This document shows, one piece after another, positions 53,584 to 64,000 of a DNA stretch of 64,000 bases; the stretch's first letter is position 1, and each line of letters starts with the position of its first letter. The notes under the pieces were generated by a model. That model searched no databases, was not told where the DNA came from, and was given only the letters and a program-made list of their open reading frames with translations. Origin of the DNA: Bolinopsis microptera. Taxonomy: Eukaryota > Ctenophora > Tentaculata > Lobata > Bolinopsidae. Where the stretch lies: contig NC_087083.1 of the NCBI RefSeq assembly GCF_026151205.1, forward strand, positions 7,110,460 through 7,174,459, given 5' to 3'. Both the position numbers and the translations under genes were made by a program.

Positions 53584-55302
53584 TGCCATGTGTGGAAGAG
53601 ATGGCGGAGGAGGACCTCAGCTTGCAGGTGATGTTTTCTATTAATAGTTCTGGTATAGATTTTTTATAGTATACTAAATGTTGTTTGTTGTGTTGTCGTT
53701 ATAAATGACCCGGTCAAGATTTTTATTGGCCGTCTGTTTTCAATAGTGGAAGTCAAATTCCTACAACGATTTTTCGGTATGTTTTTAATTGTTTCGGTTC
53801 TAAAAATCGTCGCTTATTAAATAGCGTTGACTTCCCAGTCCCAACCCATCTTATTTTCATATCCACCAAAGTGGCATGTTTTCTAGTTTGTGACCCGTGT
53901 AAGTTTCTAAGATTTAAGCAAAGTAAAGATTAATATTGATTCAATTAATTTATGACAACTATGTGGATATTGTGGAGAATAATAGAACATGTCACCCATG
54001 GTGACCATATAATTCAACTATCACTCGTTTACTTCATAACGCACGTAATAATATATTTAATTAAGCAACAATTTTAAGTTAAACCGGTGCATCAAATATA
54101 GAAAGCTTTAAGATTGCCAGTTCGTCAGTTGGTCATTATGTACATCAACATTCAACACAGAGCGAGGCTTCCAAATACCATCAAAATCATTTAATCTGTC
54201 CCCGTTTATGATCGAAGGTGTTCCTGGTATGGCTTTGCTCCTAATATAATATTGTTGCAATGCTTTGAACCACGTACCGGTATTTATACATGGTATTTTG
54301 AGGGGTTATGTTGTTTGACTGTGGATATTGTGGCACTTGTCAAGACACCCCTTAAAACAATTGTCATATTATGTCATGAATTAAATGGCCTTCGCTGCAC
54401 CTGCCATAATTTTTTAATTATACAACCATCAAAGATTTATCGATATTAAAATGATTCCATGTAATGGTGATTTCGCCAAGATTATTATATAATAGTGATC
54501 AATTTAAGTAATTACTGACACCATATCTTTATTAACTGCTAAGTTAACAGTATTGGTCACTCGGTGCTGAAGCGCCCAATGTTTTCAAGTCAACAGAGTT
54601 GCGACTAACCGGGAGTTGGGGGACCAGGAACTCAACAAACACTCAGCACTCATGATGCTTGATAGCAAGATAGATCTGAAGTGTCTTACCAGGGTAAGTT
54701 GAATCTGTTGATTTAAAATACAGTTTTATTTTCAATCCCCTAGTTCGTGAACACTTAGTTTCCACATTTGCTATGTGTTAAAGTCTAAGGTATTTGAGGA
54801 GTACACTCTATTAGATTTATCGAGAATTATCGCTTAATATCTCCTGAATTAATTGTGCTTGAGATTCGATAACTTCTACAAAAAGGAACTATATGAGGAA
54901 CTGGCGAATTCCTGATGCGGGACAGTGGAGAGGTAATTAGGAATTAGTTCCCGAACTAATTAGTATTTTAGTAGTAGTGATATTATTAGTAGTGGTAACG
55001 GTTTTTCCTATTTTTCCTATTTCAGTATTGAACGCAGAGAGCCAGTGTGAAGGAGAGTGATAAGCCATGGTACAGGGAAAGATTTCACTGAGGTAATTTT
55101 AATTGGATAAATTAACTGATTAACTACACAATATGTAATAACAATTCGCCAATTAGAGAGTTAATACTTATTTAAGTTTATTGAACTCTTGCCAATTTTT
55201 ATCCAGGTTGCATCTGAGTTGAACATGAATGGGGGAAGCGGTACGGGAGTTGGAAAAATGGCGAGTGATATGGTAGCAGGAATCTCTTCTTATCTCAATT
55301 AA
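53584..55302 (+). pseudogene. IFT43: IFT43 (intraflagellar transport protein 43) homolog, frame-disrupted
   Basis: Exon A 53584-53627 (PCVEEMAEEDLSLQ, matching the conserved acidic EExxEEDxxLQV block); exon B about 54568-54691 (AEAPNV, then QVNRVATNRELGDQELNKHS and LMMLDSKIDLKCLTR before GTAAGT); exon C about 55026-55093 (LNAESQ, then KESDKPW, then DFTE, each in a different frame); exon D about 55207-55302 (VASELNMNGG... to a stop). IFT43 is a small IFT-A subunit needed for retrograde ciliary transport, and the order of blocks matches the family. Introns are retained, so this is not a processed copy. A roughly 2-bp insertion in exon B and two shifts within exon C break the frame, so it is a pseudogene unless these are sequencing errors. 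Confidence 0.65.
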
Positions 55303-57830
55303 ATTCCAAATGCACTCAAAGACTCGTTATTGGCACAACTTATTTCAGATATTTACCTTGAACAGGACTGCTGCGCAGTTTATTTTCGACGGGGTCCACA
55401 AACCAAGTTTTATTTCAGTTTTCGAAACGCTTTCAGAAACAATTATTGGTATAGAATCCGATGTATTATTATTGTATAAAGTTATTTATCTATTGTGTTT
55501 CAAAAGAACCGTGAAAACACTGCGTTGTTGAATCTTAGTGAACCTTCCGTCCGGCACATATCTCAACATACATGAGACGCGCAGTGCAATAAGTGGTGAA
55601 AACATAGACTTTGCAAGATTCGGGTCCTGCGCGGGGTAAAAAAGCATGCTGATGGTAGTCTTTTCCCGCTACACGCACGGATCGACGCGACGTGTGCAAT
55701 AGCTGTGATACGCTACGTCGATTTAGTCTTCATTCGGTGAACAATTTCAGGCCATTAAGTGCAAATTTGGAACATGAGTATCGTTCAGTACTTAGACCCT
55801 GAGGTATGTAAATGAAACGAGCAGCTTTCAAGTATAAAGAGCTCTAAATGTAAGAAATAAGTTACATTTTTATATGTATGTTTCGAGAGTCCCCCGTAAA
55901 ACTAGAATAAAAATTAAACACAAAGAGCACAAATAATCCTAAGTAATCCGCTTCGAAATCGTTAGTCCACCTAATAAAAGTTTCTTCCATCTACGTTTTT
56001 GGATAACGATCTTTGAAAATCCTCCGGCAGAATTTAAGCAAAACTCCTTTGAATGGACTCAAAAAAAGGTTTTCGTGAAATATATATAGTTTTCCATTTC
56101 TTTCCAGTCTCCTTGCCAAATATGAACTTTAGTATTGAACTTCATGATAAAAGAGAAGGACAGTGCAAAGGACTGCGACGTGAGGAAGATGACGATGAAG
56201 GGTAGAGGGACTGTGTGGAGACACCACCACGCATTGAGGCAAGGGAGAGTTCCACGATCCCATACTGTCGCATGAAACTGTACGTAACCAACCAAACGTA
56301 CCCTGCGGGAGTTCAGTTAAGGAAACTGACTTCTAGTAAATAAGGTGAGAAGTTGAAGTGCGTAAAGTAAGGGACTTTACTCGGAGTGTAACTGAGTGAG
56401 TGAGAGCCAGATTTGCAGTGAAAGGAACTATGTCTCCAGTAGAGAATGGTGGGTTTACCATTGGTAACGGGCAGGTGTGGCTGACGTTTCTGCGTGTTGT
56501 ACCGTAGTGTTATGTCGTTGCAGCCACCTGGTGGGTTGTTACCATAATCCTAATTCAGTCTCGCTAATGTGAGCTACAAGGAACTCGTTTTTTTGAATAT
56601 ATGATCTGATTGCTCAAGATTTACCCTTCATCTACAATGAAAAACTCATTTTGAAAATATCTTCGAAGAAAATAAAGGTCGACTTTATGAAAAACTATTA
56701 CTTTGACTCAGAAACTTTTGAAGGCTTACAAAATTCTTTTAAAGTTTTTACATGTAGGATGAATGTCTGAAAATCAATCATGACATTAAATTTGAACAGA
56801 GAAAGCGTCTGTCCTAAAGCACATCGTGTCATGCTCTCATTCTTAACCACGTATCACTATCAGTGATCACTAATCAGCCAAATCGGACATGGACATTGGG
56901 CGGTGACCGCGCAGTGCAGTTTAAACTAAAAACTCACTCACGAGTGCAACTGAAAAGATTATGATGGTGACCGTCCAGCCTTTAGAACTACCTGCAAGAT
57001 GTCCCGTCGCACCCTTATCTCCAATTTCTGTGAGAATAATACTAAACTTTATTTAGAGCTTGTTTGTGGTTATTAACATTTTTAAATCAGTAATGTGTTT
57101 TGCGTATACTCACTATCGTCTATTCCAAGGAACCAATCCTAAATACCCCAGTGCCAAAAGATAGGGTCGTGTACGGTATTCACGATAACTTAAAATGTAA
57201 TTATGTGCTAGCTGCGTATGTATCTAAATTTCTCTATAAAATTAGACACATTTCCTTTTTGTGAGATTAGTTTCCGTTCTTAACCTACAAAAATGCAGCT
57301 GCCTCTCAATTCTGATGATACTCTATGTCCTACTGATTCCACGGCGTGGCGAGTTCTGATGCATTCAAAATAACCATGTCGACTAGAAGACAATAGAAGC
57401 TCCAATTCTACCTAAAGAACCGATGGTGATAAAGGTTGAGGACGGGCGGTGACGATAACCTTCAGGCCGAGTTGAGTAACGGGGCTGCTACAAGTTTTGT
57501 GGGGGCTCGTGTCCCTCCTACCCTTACAATGAAACACTAAAGTGTGGAAAACCCTTCGACCAGATACAAAACCACACAGGTTTACTACATCGGTACGTTT
57601 TGAGTGGACATGGAGACCTGCAAGTGCGAGGGGGGGGGGGGGGGGGGTGGGAGTTGGCGAACATCCCCTACCAGATGATCCCTGACTCTTCTTTGACCCG
57701 AACCTCCTCGACTTCTAGGCGTAGATTCTGATAACGATTATGAGAGTGAGGTGATTATTACGGTGGTAACTCGATTGATGCCAAAAGGTTCCAATTCGAT
57801 AACCAATACATCATGTCCTTTACCGACCAA
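55303..57830. other. Largely non-coding; no gene recognised
   Basis: About 2.5 kb with short unconvincing frames. A poly-G run of about 18 (57631-57648) interrupts it. Confidence 0.45.
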
Positions 57831-57837
57831 GATTGAA

Positions 57838-58008
57838 AACGACAAGTTCAAGTTCCTGATCTACCATCCGGACATCAATCCAAGAACAAATGGACAGTGC
57901 GTTGGACTGGTTTCATGAACTCGGGCAAAACAAACGGCACCCTGCCAATCGATCTCCACTACGAACCTGATGCGTTCGATGCCAAACAATACATCATTTC
58001 TAAATGGT
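57838..58008 (+). pseudogene. Frameshifted exon of an unrecognised conserved protein
   Basis: One frame reads FKFLIYHPDINPRTNGQ; after a shift near 57895 another reads TVRWTGFMNSGKTNGTLPID and LHYEPDAFDAKQYIISKW, ending at GTAAGT. The two halves together look like a single conserved exon interrupted by a one- or two-base indel. I do not recognise the family. Confidence 0.4.
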
Positions 58009-58016
58009 AAGTGGAG

Positions 58017-59052
58017 GATAATCAAATTGTGAATGTATGTGATTGTGATGGTTGACTGTAGATGCCTTTAATAATACCATAAAATTGAAATTTGCAAGTG
58101 TGCAATTCTGAATTCGAATCATAAACCGCTAATCATATGTTTGTAATTTTTATTTATCGTTTTACGTTGAAAAAAATTAAGATCACCATTGACCAAAAAT
58201 AAATTGTCGTTATTGGATTAGTAAATATAACCCAACAATGACAAATCAAGTTCGAAACCTAATCTTATCATCATAAAGTTCGTCAGAAATCATTTTTGTT
58301 CCTGCGGTCCGTCACAGTTCGATTTAAATAAGTCGATTCGAGTAGGTTTTAACTGCCATGCCATGTGCCGCCTTGCCGCGGAGACCCTTACTTTTAGAAA
58401 AGTGCCAGTGTATTATCACTAATTTAAAAAGGGTCCCTCCCCCGGGGGGGAAGTCTCTTGACAACCAAGCTGGTCTTTAGAACTGTTATACTCCATCGAC
58501 ATAATGACAGTAACCTATACTACCAAGTTTACCAAAATATTATATTACTTTACTACACTTGACAACTGTCAAAATGAAAGTTTCTGGTGTTTCTTGTCTC
58601 ACGTCCGCGTGAACCCTCATCGTCATTTCAATTTAGTGTATCGGGGCGAAACCACGTCAACGATTCGATACGGTCACGATACCAGATACTCGTGCGCGGC
58701 GGGGCTTACTATGTGAGGCAAGGTGTTTCATAACGGGCCTTCTAATTTTTAACAAAACATTTTGACCTCGTGAGTCGAATAAGAACACAGAAGAATTTAA
58801 GAAGATGTGGAAATAAATTGCGTTGAAGAGACTAGAAAAGTTAAACTGAAGATATAATGATAAAATATAATTTGTATCCGACCCAGTTGAATTCTACATG
58901 AAGTACAGCAATTGCATTGGCAATACACAGTGCCCTGTAGCCTGTTATGGTTTGTTTGTTTGTAATTGTTTTGCCGTCCCAATCTCGTATCGAAAAACTG
59001 ACAAAAACTCATTTTTTGAAGTGAAAACGGGTGTACCCTCAGAGTGTGTTCA
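58017..59052. other. Non-coding stretch left of the duplication
   Basis: No gene recognised. There is no equivalent of exon 15 or of the 57-bp repeat here, which shows that the duplicated segment stops inside the 27-bp array. Confidence 0.55.
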
Positions 59053-59296
59053 TGGGAGATTAGAAATATGGTGAAGAGTGGGGAGATTAGAAATATGGTG
59101 AAGAGTGGGGAGATTAGAAATATGGTGAAGAGTGGGGAGATTAGAAATATGGTGAAGAGTGGGGAGATTAGAAATATGGTGAAGAGTGGGGAGATTAGAA
59201 ATATGGTGAAGAGTGGGGAGATTAGAAATATGGTGAAGAGTGGGGAGATTAAAAATAAGATGAAGAGTGGGGAGATTAGAAATATGGTGAAGATTT
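59053..59296. repeat. 27-bp tandem array in copy 2 (about 9 units)
   Basis: Same unit as at 12414-13069 but shorter and more uniform, with mostly perfect GTGAAGAGTGGGGAGATTAG units. It is followed by the same flank (GAAGATTTGAAAAACGAAAG). Confidence 0.95.
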
Positions 59297-59391
59297 GAAA
59301 AACGAAAGTTTCTTCATCAAGTAGCACATATTATATTAGAGAAACATACGATTTCCCAATTCACCATAGAAAACTTTTGACAAATAACTTA

Positions 59392-59700
59392 AAACCTACT
59401 CTCTGAAGGTCGAGGGGCTCAGCCAGAACATATGTGTGACGTCACATACCACGTGAAATGACGTCACACCGCGTGAAATGACGTCACACCGCGTGACATG
59501 ACGTCACACATCACGTGACAATAACTTAAAACCTACTCTCTGACGGTCGAGGGGCTTAGCTAGAACGACGTCACACACCACGTGACATGACGTCACACCA
59601 CGTGACATGACGTCACACCACGTGGCATGACGTCACACACCACGTGACATGACGTCACACACCACGTGACAATAACTTAAAACCTACTCTCTGAAGGTCG
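59392..59700. repeat. Expanded E-box/CRE repeats with partial copies of exon 14
   Basis: Two clusters of ACCACGTGACATGACGTCAC units, interleaved with 36-40 bp copies of the exon 14 3' end and donor (AAAACCTACTCTCTGAAGGT, GAGGGGCTCAGCCAGAAC) at about 59390-59430 and 59523-59566, before the complete exon copy at 59688. The locus in copy 1 has only the single exon 14, so this expansion happened in copy 2 after or during duplication. Confidence 0.9.
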
Positions 59701-61955
59701 AGGGGCTCAGCCAGAACGTAAACAGAATCTTGTAGAATTCTATTGCCAGGTTCTCTCTTAGGTTCAAACCTGAAGTTAACAGTTAGATTCACAGCTCGCT
59801 AATTTATATTGTGCTATTACGTGAACGTGATATCATTAATCATTTATCACCAAATCCAATCAAATGTGTCAGCGACTCAGCTAGGAGTAACGTTCAATTT
59901 CAAACATTACAAGTGACATGACGCCACACACCACGTGACATGACGTCACACACCACTCGACATGACGTCAAACACCACGTGAAATGATGTCACACACCAC
60001 GTGACATGACGTCACACACCACGTGACATGACGTCACACACCACGTGACATGACGTCACTAACTCACTGGAATTGAACTCCTGAGAGCTGCGGGAATCTG
60101 CCCTCTAACTCTGGGTATTTAGATACTCCGTTCTCTAACGCCTTCAGCAGCTGGGACCCTGTGTAACAAACAGTAATTACAGGTAATTATAGGTAATTAC
60201 AGGTAATTATAGGTAATTATAGGTGATTATAGGTAATTATAGGTAATAGTTAATAAACTAACTTAAATTAGTATTTGTCAGTATAAACAGTAAAATCATT
60301 TGGTTTACCTATTAAAATCTGTAAAATTATCATAATTCATCATACATCTTTAGAACAATAAAATATACCACGTGACATGACGTCTGACCACGTGACATGA
60401 CGTCACACATCAAGTAAGAGCTTACCTGTGCACTCTAGAAGAAGAAGCTCGTCCATTATCGGCAGAATTGCTGATAAATCTCTCATTCGGAACTTTCCTG
60501 GAGGAAATATACAGTCTGATCTCATCGTTCCACTGTGGAGATAATTAGGCGATAATTATGTGATAATTGGACGATAACTTGTGATAATTGGACGATAATT
60601 ATGTGATGATTAAGTGATAATTGGATGATAATTAGGTAATAATTAGGTGATTATTGTTTTTTAACTTTTTGATTAATTAATTGATTGATCACCTGTTAAG
60701 TATGGCCACATCTGCTCGCAATGCAACTCTCATAACATCGGTTATAAAATTACCTGTCGAATAACAAAATCGTTAACTTTCATCAATTATCATTGACAAT
60801 ATCCACTATCCACTAACTTAAAAAGTATGCTTTTGTATCAAACGTAAACAACTGAATAGCTTAGTTAATATTTATCATAAATTTACTTAGTTACATAAAG
60901 TAAGTAAATCAATTAAGTAATTAATTGAAGTTAAGTTAAGTTACCCATATTAGTTTCTTCAGTCCTGACTTCACTAAATCTTGTTTCCAAGGGAACCCCA
61001 AACTCTCCTATTATTTTATCCATTTGAGCGCCTACTTTTTCTGTAAATAGTAGCGGTTATAAGTGTAATTATTAATTAAGGCTCTCCTTGTTAAGAATAC
61101 GTGTAAATTAACTGCAAACACAGAGAAGTGATTAACAAGGTATTTAATTAAAGGAAGAAGTTTGCGGAGGAGAAAGTTTGCGGAGGAGAAATAGTAACCT
61201 TGGTAATCAGCCACGTGCAGTTGTATATTTTCGTTCTCAGGAATCTCCGAAGTGATGATAACTTTCTCTACAACTGTTTTAACCTGGTATTGTTCCGGTC
61301 ATGTGTACGGGAGTGGTTGATGGTCGAAGCTGATTGGTTATTTTTTGTCACGTGTCAAAAATATATGCCTCACTTCCCCACTAAAATTCACATTTATAAA
61401 TATTACAACGATCCAACGCGATCTATTTCCTAAACATAATACCTTATTTTCAGAGTCGATTACTAAAGTTACTTTAGACAGTTCCCTGAAATCTGTGCCA
61501 CTCTTGATAATCGTTCTGTTGTTTACCTTTTGAAGTTGATAAAGTTAAACCAATGCTAGAAAATAAGTAAATTATTTCGTACTGGAGCTAGAGGGTGGTT
61601 CTTGATTAAGAGTGATTAGTGTATTAGAGTGATACGGAAGTGTTTATTAGCATGAGATTTCAAAATACATGCAGTCATTTTGCAGCGTTTCAACAACTAT
61701 TAAGAGTACACTAATATTCTGTTTTCCAGTGCATGTGTTATTAAACCAGGCCATATGGTCCAATCAGAAGCTCTTAATAGCTCCAATCAGGACGCGTTTC
61801 CATGGTTACCTGTTCAACCCCGTAGTTATGGTCATGTCCTCCTAAAATGAGGTCCACGTGCTTTGCACAAGCTGCCAGTCTCCGGTCATTATTCCATCTC
61901 ATGTGAGTCAGCGCCACCACCAGGTCAACTCCGTGTTCTTCTTTCAGGATACTCC
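59688..61955 (-). pseudogene. Partial duplicate of the 5'-nucleotidase-like gene (exons 7-14)
   Basis: Exon copies 61955-61810, 61526-61443, 61283-61199, 61040-60945, 60753-60693, 60532-60426, 60158-60068 and 59769-59688 have the same lengths, phases and splice dinucleotides as copy 1. Most exonic differences I checked are synonymous (for example AAA/AAG in the exon 7 AAACAC codons, AGC/AGT at the exon 12 start, GCT/GCG in exon 13); replacements include Ile/Val in exon 9, Lys/Glu in exon 10 and Ser/Asn in exon 14. Exons 1-6, with the first metal-binding motifs, and exons 15-16 are missing, so it cannot encode a complete enzyme as placed here, although its frame is clean. Confidence 0.85.
59919..60059. 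repeat. E-box/CRE 22-bp repeats at the LINE-free site (about 6 units)
   Basis: Uninterrupted run of ACCACGTGACATGACGTCAC-type units. CGCCACACACCACGTGACAT at about 59931 is the undisturbed form of the sequence that the LINE split in copy 1. Confidence 0.9.
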
Positions 61956-62456
61956 CTGCGACAATCATCTTAGAGATTTACCACTTTCTGCAGTGGTCAG
62001 TCGCTGTCATGTGTCAAAACAAATTTGTACCAAGTACTGCCAGCACATTGCAGAGCACATTAAGATTAAACAAGTGTTAAGAAATATTCTGTTCTGTCGG
62101 CTAATTGAGTTGATCCGCGTTTGAACACTAATGGTCAGAATCTGCTATTCGCTCAATGATTTTAAAAAATAAAATGATCGTTTATTCGTGTAAACAGAAA
62201 AAGTCTTTCCATAATTCGGGCCGGTGACAAACCAGTCAAAGTTACAATTTTTCTCGACGGACTGAAGATGCGGACCGTGAAACCGCGTTTTACACTGCAC
62301 TAAAAGCTTTTATTACGACATTAACTACTGTTTATGTCAATGCGCGTGACGTTATATTCCAACAATCAGTAACATCTCAGAAGGACTTTCGACAAAACTA
62401 TACCAAATGGAATGGTCGAAAATCGAGTGTTTTAGTGAATAACTTAGAATATAATT

Positions 62457-62775
62457 TTTATTTTCTCAAGATCTGACAAATAGATTTTCTTTAAACTTTC
62501 CAGATAGTTAGATGGCTATATGAAGGATAATGTGTACGAGTTTGGGCGAGTTTCTTTCTGCCAAACTTGAGATATGACTTCAAACACAAGAAAATATCTG
62601 AAATTGGCGGTTTCTAGCGGAACGCAGGCATATATTTCGAGATTTGACTGACAAATTTTCTTTAAACTTTCCAGATAGTTTGAAGTCATATTTCAAGTTT
62701 GCACATAGAAACTCGCCCAAAATCGCACAGATTATCCGTCTCATAGCCATACAACTATCTGGAAAGTTAAAAGAA
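62457..62775. repeat. Foldback inverted repeat at the duplication edge
   Basis: The segment 62486-62585 (TTTAAACTTTCCAGATAGTT, then GTTTGGGCGAGTTTC) is repeated in inverted orientation at about 62685-62775 (GAAACTCGCCCAAAATCG, then AACTATCTGGAAAGTT). The inverted arm begins just beyond where copy 2 stops matching copy 1, so it may be part of the breakpoint rearrangement. Confidence 0.8.
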
Positions 62776-62779
62776 ATTT

Positions 62780-63115
62780 TAAGGTAGCGCAGTTGGTTAG
62801 AACGCTTGTCTTACAATCGTTAGGTTGCGAGTTCGAAACCCACTGACTGCCTGGTCGTGGGGTGAGCGTCGTCGACGTTCAGCTAAGGATCATGAGTGGT
62901 CTATGCAGCCCCCCGGTCTACTCAGCCGAATACTCGAGAAATCGGGTGTGAGGGTTAAATGAGGAGCTGCACATTGCAGCAAAGTCTCGGACGAAGAAAG
63001 TATGGTACACACTACCTTAACCGTCACTGGCCAAAAAGATCCTTCGGCTTCCTGTAATTGGCTGGTTGCACTTGTGTAACATTGTGGCTGTTGGAATACA
63101 CCGAAGTAAAATAAG
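62780..63115 (+). mobile_element. tRNA-derived SINE
   Basis: The head has RNA polymerase III boxes with tRNA-like spacing: A box TAGCGCAGTTGG (62785-62796) and B box GTTCGAAAC (62831-62839). The sequence does not fold as a clean tRNA and has no mature 3' end, so it is not a functional tRNA gene. The unrelated body (GGTGAGCGTCGTCGACGTTC, and further to GGCTGTTGGAATACACCGAA) ends in an A-rich segment near 63115. No LINE tail shared with the resident elements was found. Confidence 0.8.
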
Positions 63116-63335
63116 TGTCTAGATAAAAATTGGTCAGATCTCAAGATAATCGACTTTCGTCAAATATCGTTCCACGGAACAAATGGAACGGAAAGTCCAA
63201 CTCTAACATCTGCCACACAAAAATGTATTTAATGTTAATGTTCTAATGTTTTTTAGATCATTTGAACACAAATTAATGCGTTACAACAAAGTTCAGCTAT
63301 TGTAAATATATGTATGTCCCTCAACGTCCACACAG

Positions 63336-63992
63336 AACTTTGATGAAGGTGAACTACCTTACAATGACTCTATCCTTATGACCCCTAACACTACTTCTCC
63401 TCACTTTGCTGCATCTCAAATTCCTGAAGGCCCTGCATGTGACCCTTATCTAACTTATCAGGAAGATATAGTGCCTGTTGAGCTTCACAGCAAACTTATA
63501 AAGCTGCTGGAGGACAATAGTGCGGATTTTTCTTCGGTTGGTGGCAGCAGGGATGTTGTCTACTTTGGTGAACATGGATACTGGTACACAGGAGCCTATC
63601 ATCAGGCAAAGGAAACTCCACCGGAGATACAAGATCTTTTGGACTGTGTGCGTCCCTCTCTCCCCAATAGGAAGAGCTGGCTGAATTCTTGCCTTGTTAC
63701 AAGATATACAGGCAATAGTAGCCATATCCCCCAACACTGCGACAATGAGGTTCTTATTGACCCAGAATCGATAATAGTCACTGTGTCCCTTTGTGAAGAA
63801 CGCACAATAAAGTTCACACATAAGTCGACTGAAAAGTCCTTAAAGCTCAAAGATGGAAGTGTATACGTGATGTCCAGAATGTCCCAGGAAATCTAGAATC
63901 ATGGTATTGAACCCCTCGCTAATGAAGAAGATGGCGAGGAATCTGAAGAGAAAACTTCTGTGAGGTACAGCTTTACCTTTAGGCATATTGCA
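63336..63992 (+). pseudogene. AlkB-family 2OG-Fe(II) dioxygenase frame with one in-frame stop
   Basis: The frame opens after a possible acceptor (CACACAG) or at the ATG at 63378 and reads the AlkB fold in order: YLTYQEDIVPVELHSKLIKL, VVYFGEHGYWYTGAYHQAKE, WLNSCLVTRYTGNSSHIPQH, CDNEVLIDPESIIVTVSLCE, KDGSVYVMSRMSQE. The iron ligands HxD (HCD) are present. A TAG at 63894-63896 interrupts just before NHGIEP, which holds the second His ligand, and RYSFTFRHI, which carries the 2OG-binding Arg; the stop sits where a Trp (TGG) would be usual. AlkB enzymes oxidatively remove alkyl groups from nucleic acids. Its similarity in layout to the N-terminus of the LINE ORF1 at 13.6 kb suggests it too is a retroelement ORF1, continuing beyond the window; a host ALKBH gene is the alternative. 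Confidence 0.8.
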
Positions 63993-64000
63993 TATTTCTA

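Larger units (their letters stand above)
59053..62637 (-). other. Segmental duplication, copy 2, of the 5'-nucleotidase locus
   Basis: Near-identical to the region from the 27-bp array at about 12.4-13.07 kb through 13418 and then 20377 to about 23057. The LINE is absent and extra E-box/CRE repeat units are present. The left edge is in the 27-bp array; the right edge is at GGAACGCAGGCATATATTT. It carries exons 7-14 only. Confidence 0.93.

Noticed and set aside
57480-57630. C2H2 zinc finger (CGKPF ... H ... H)
   Set aside because: Spacing does not fit a finger and the frame is interrupted on both sides.
62780-62860. Functional tRNA gene
   Set aside because: A and B boxes are present, but the anticodon stem does not pair and there is no proper acceptor stem; it is the head of a SINE.

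Overview
This is animal (metazoan) nuclear DNA. The evidence is spliceosomal genes with GT-AG introns and phase-matched exons, a remnant of an intraflagellar transport gene (IFT43), a cathepsin-type propeptide, several non-LTR retrotransposons (LINEs), a tRNA-derived SINE, MITEs and very large minisatellite arrays. It is AT-rich. A ciliated invertebrate fits best; I cannot fix the phylum from sequence alone. No bacterial operons, rRNA genes or CRISPR arrays are present.

Layout. (1) 0.2-11.7 kb is almost entirely tandem repeats: a 35-bp minisatellite split by a 5'-truncated LINE copy, a 25-bp array, then about 200 copies of a 34-bp unit. (2) 11.8-26.2 kb holds a minus-strand gene for a UshA/5'-nucleotidase-family metallophosphoesterase. 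I could assemble it as 16 phase-consistent exons. One intron is occupied by an essentially full-length 6.96-kb LINE lying antisense to the gene. Its ORF1 joins a degenerate AlkB-like domain, a coiled coil and an SGNH hydrolase, and its ORF2 is an endonuclease-reverse transcriptase. (3) 26-35 kb has isolated minus-strand exons of unrecognised genes, at least two MITEs with target-site duplications, palindromic GC-rich repeats and two 5'-truncated LINE tails. (4) 35.3-37.9 kb is a very homogeneous 52-bp array of about 49 copies. (5) 38-44.6 kb has the 5' exons of a papain-family (cathepsin L-like) preproprotein, with a 3.6-kb TIR element and 8-bp target duplication inside one intron. (6) 45-58 kb is a graveyard of frameshifted plus-strand coding fragments: SGNH-like, J-domain, RRM-like, IFT43, and one unknown exon. 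(7) 59.05-62.64 kb is a segmental duplication of the middle of the 5'-nucleotidase gene (exons 7-14). It lacks the LINE and so preserves the empty insertion site. (8) 62.8-64 kb has a tRNA-derived SINE and an AlkB-family 2OG-Fe(II) oxygenase reading frame that keeps its iron-binding motif but has one in-frame stop.

How the parts relate. The window records a sequence of events: duplication of part of a phosphoesterase gene with one breakpoint inside a 27-bp array; insertion of an AlkB/SGNH LINE into one duplicate only (or its absence from the other when copied); a second truncated copy of the same LINE family landing in the 35-bp array; and repeated local tandem amplification, in two places including an exon's own 3' splice region. 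Exons were read by eye from splice signals, reading phase and family resemblance; no database search was run.
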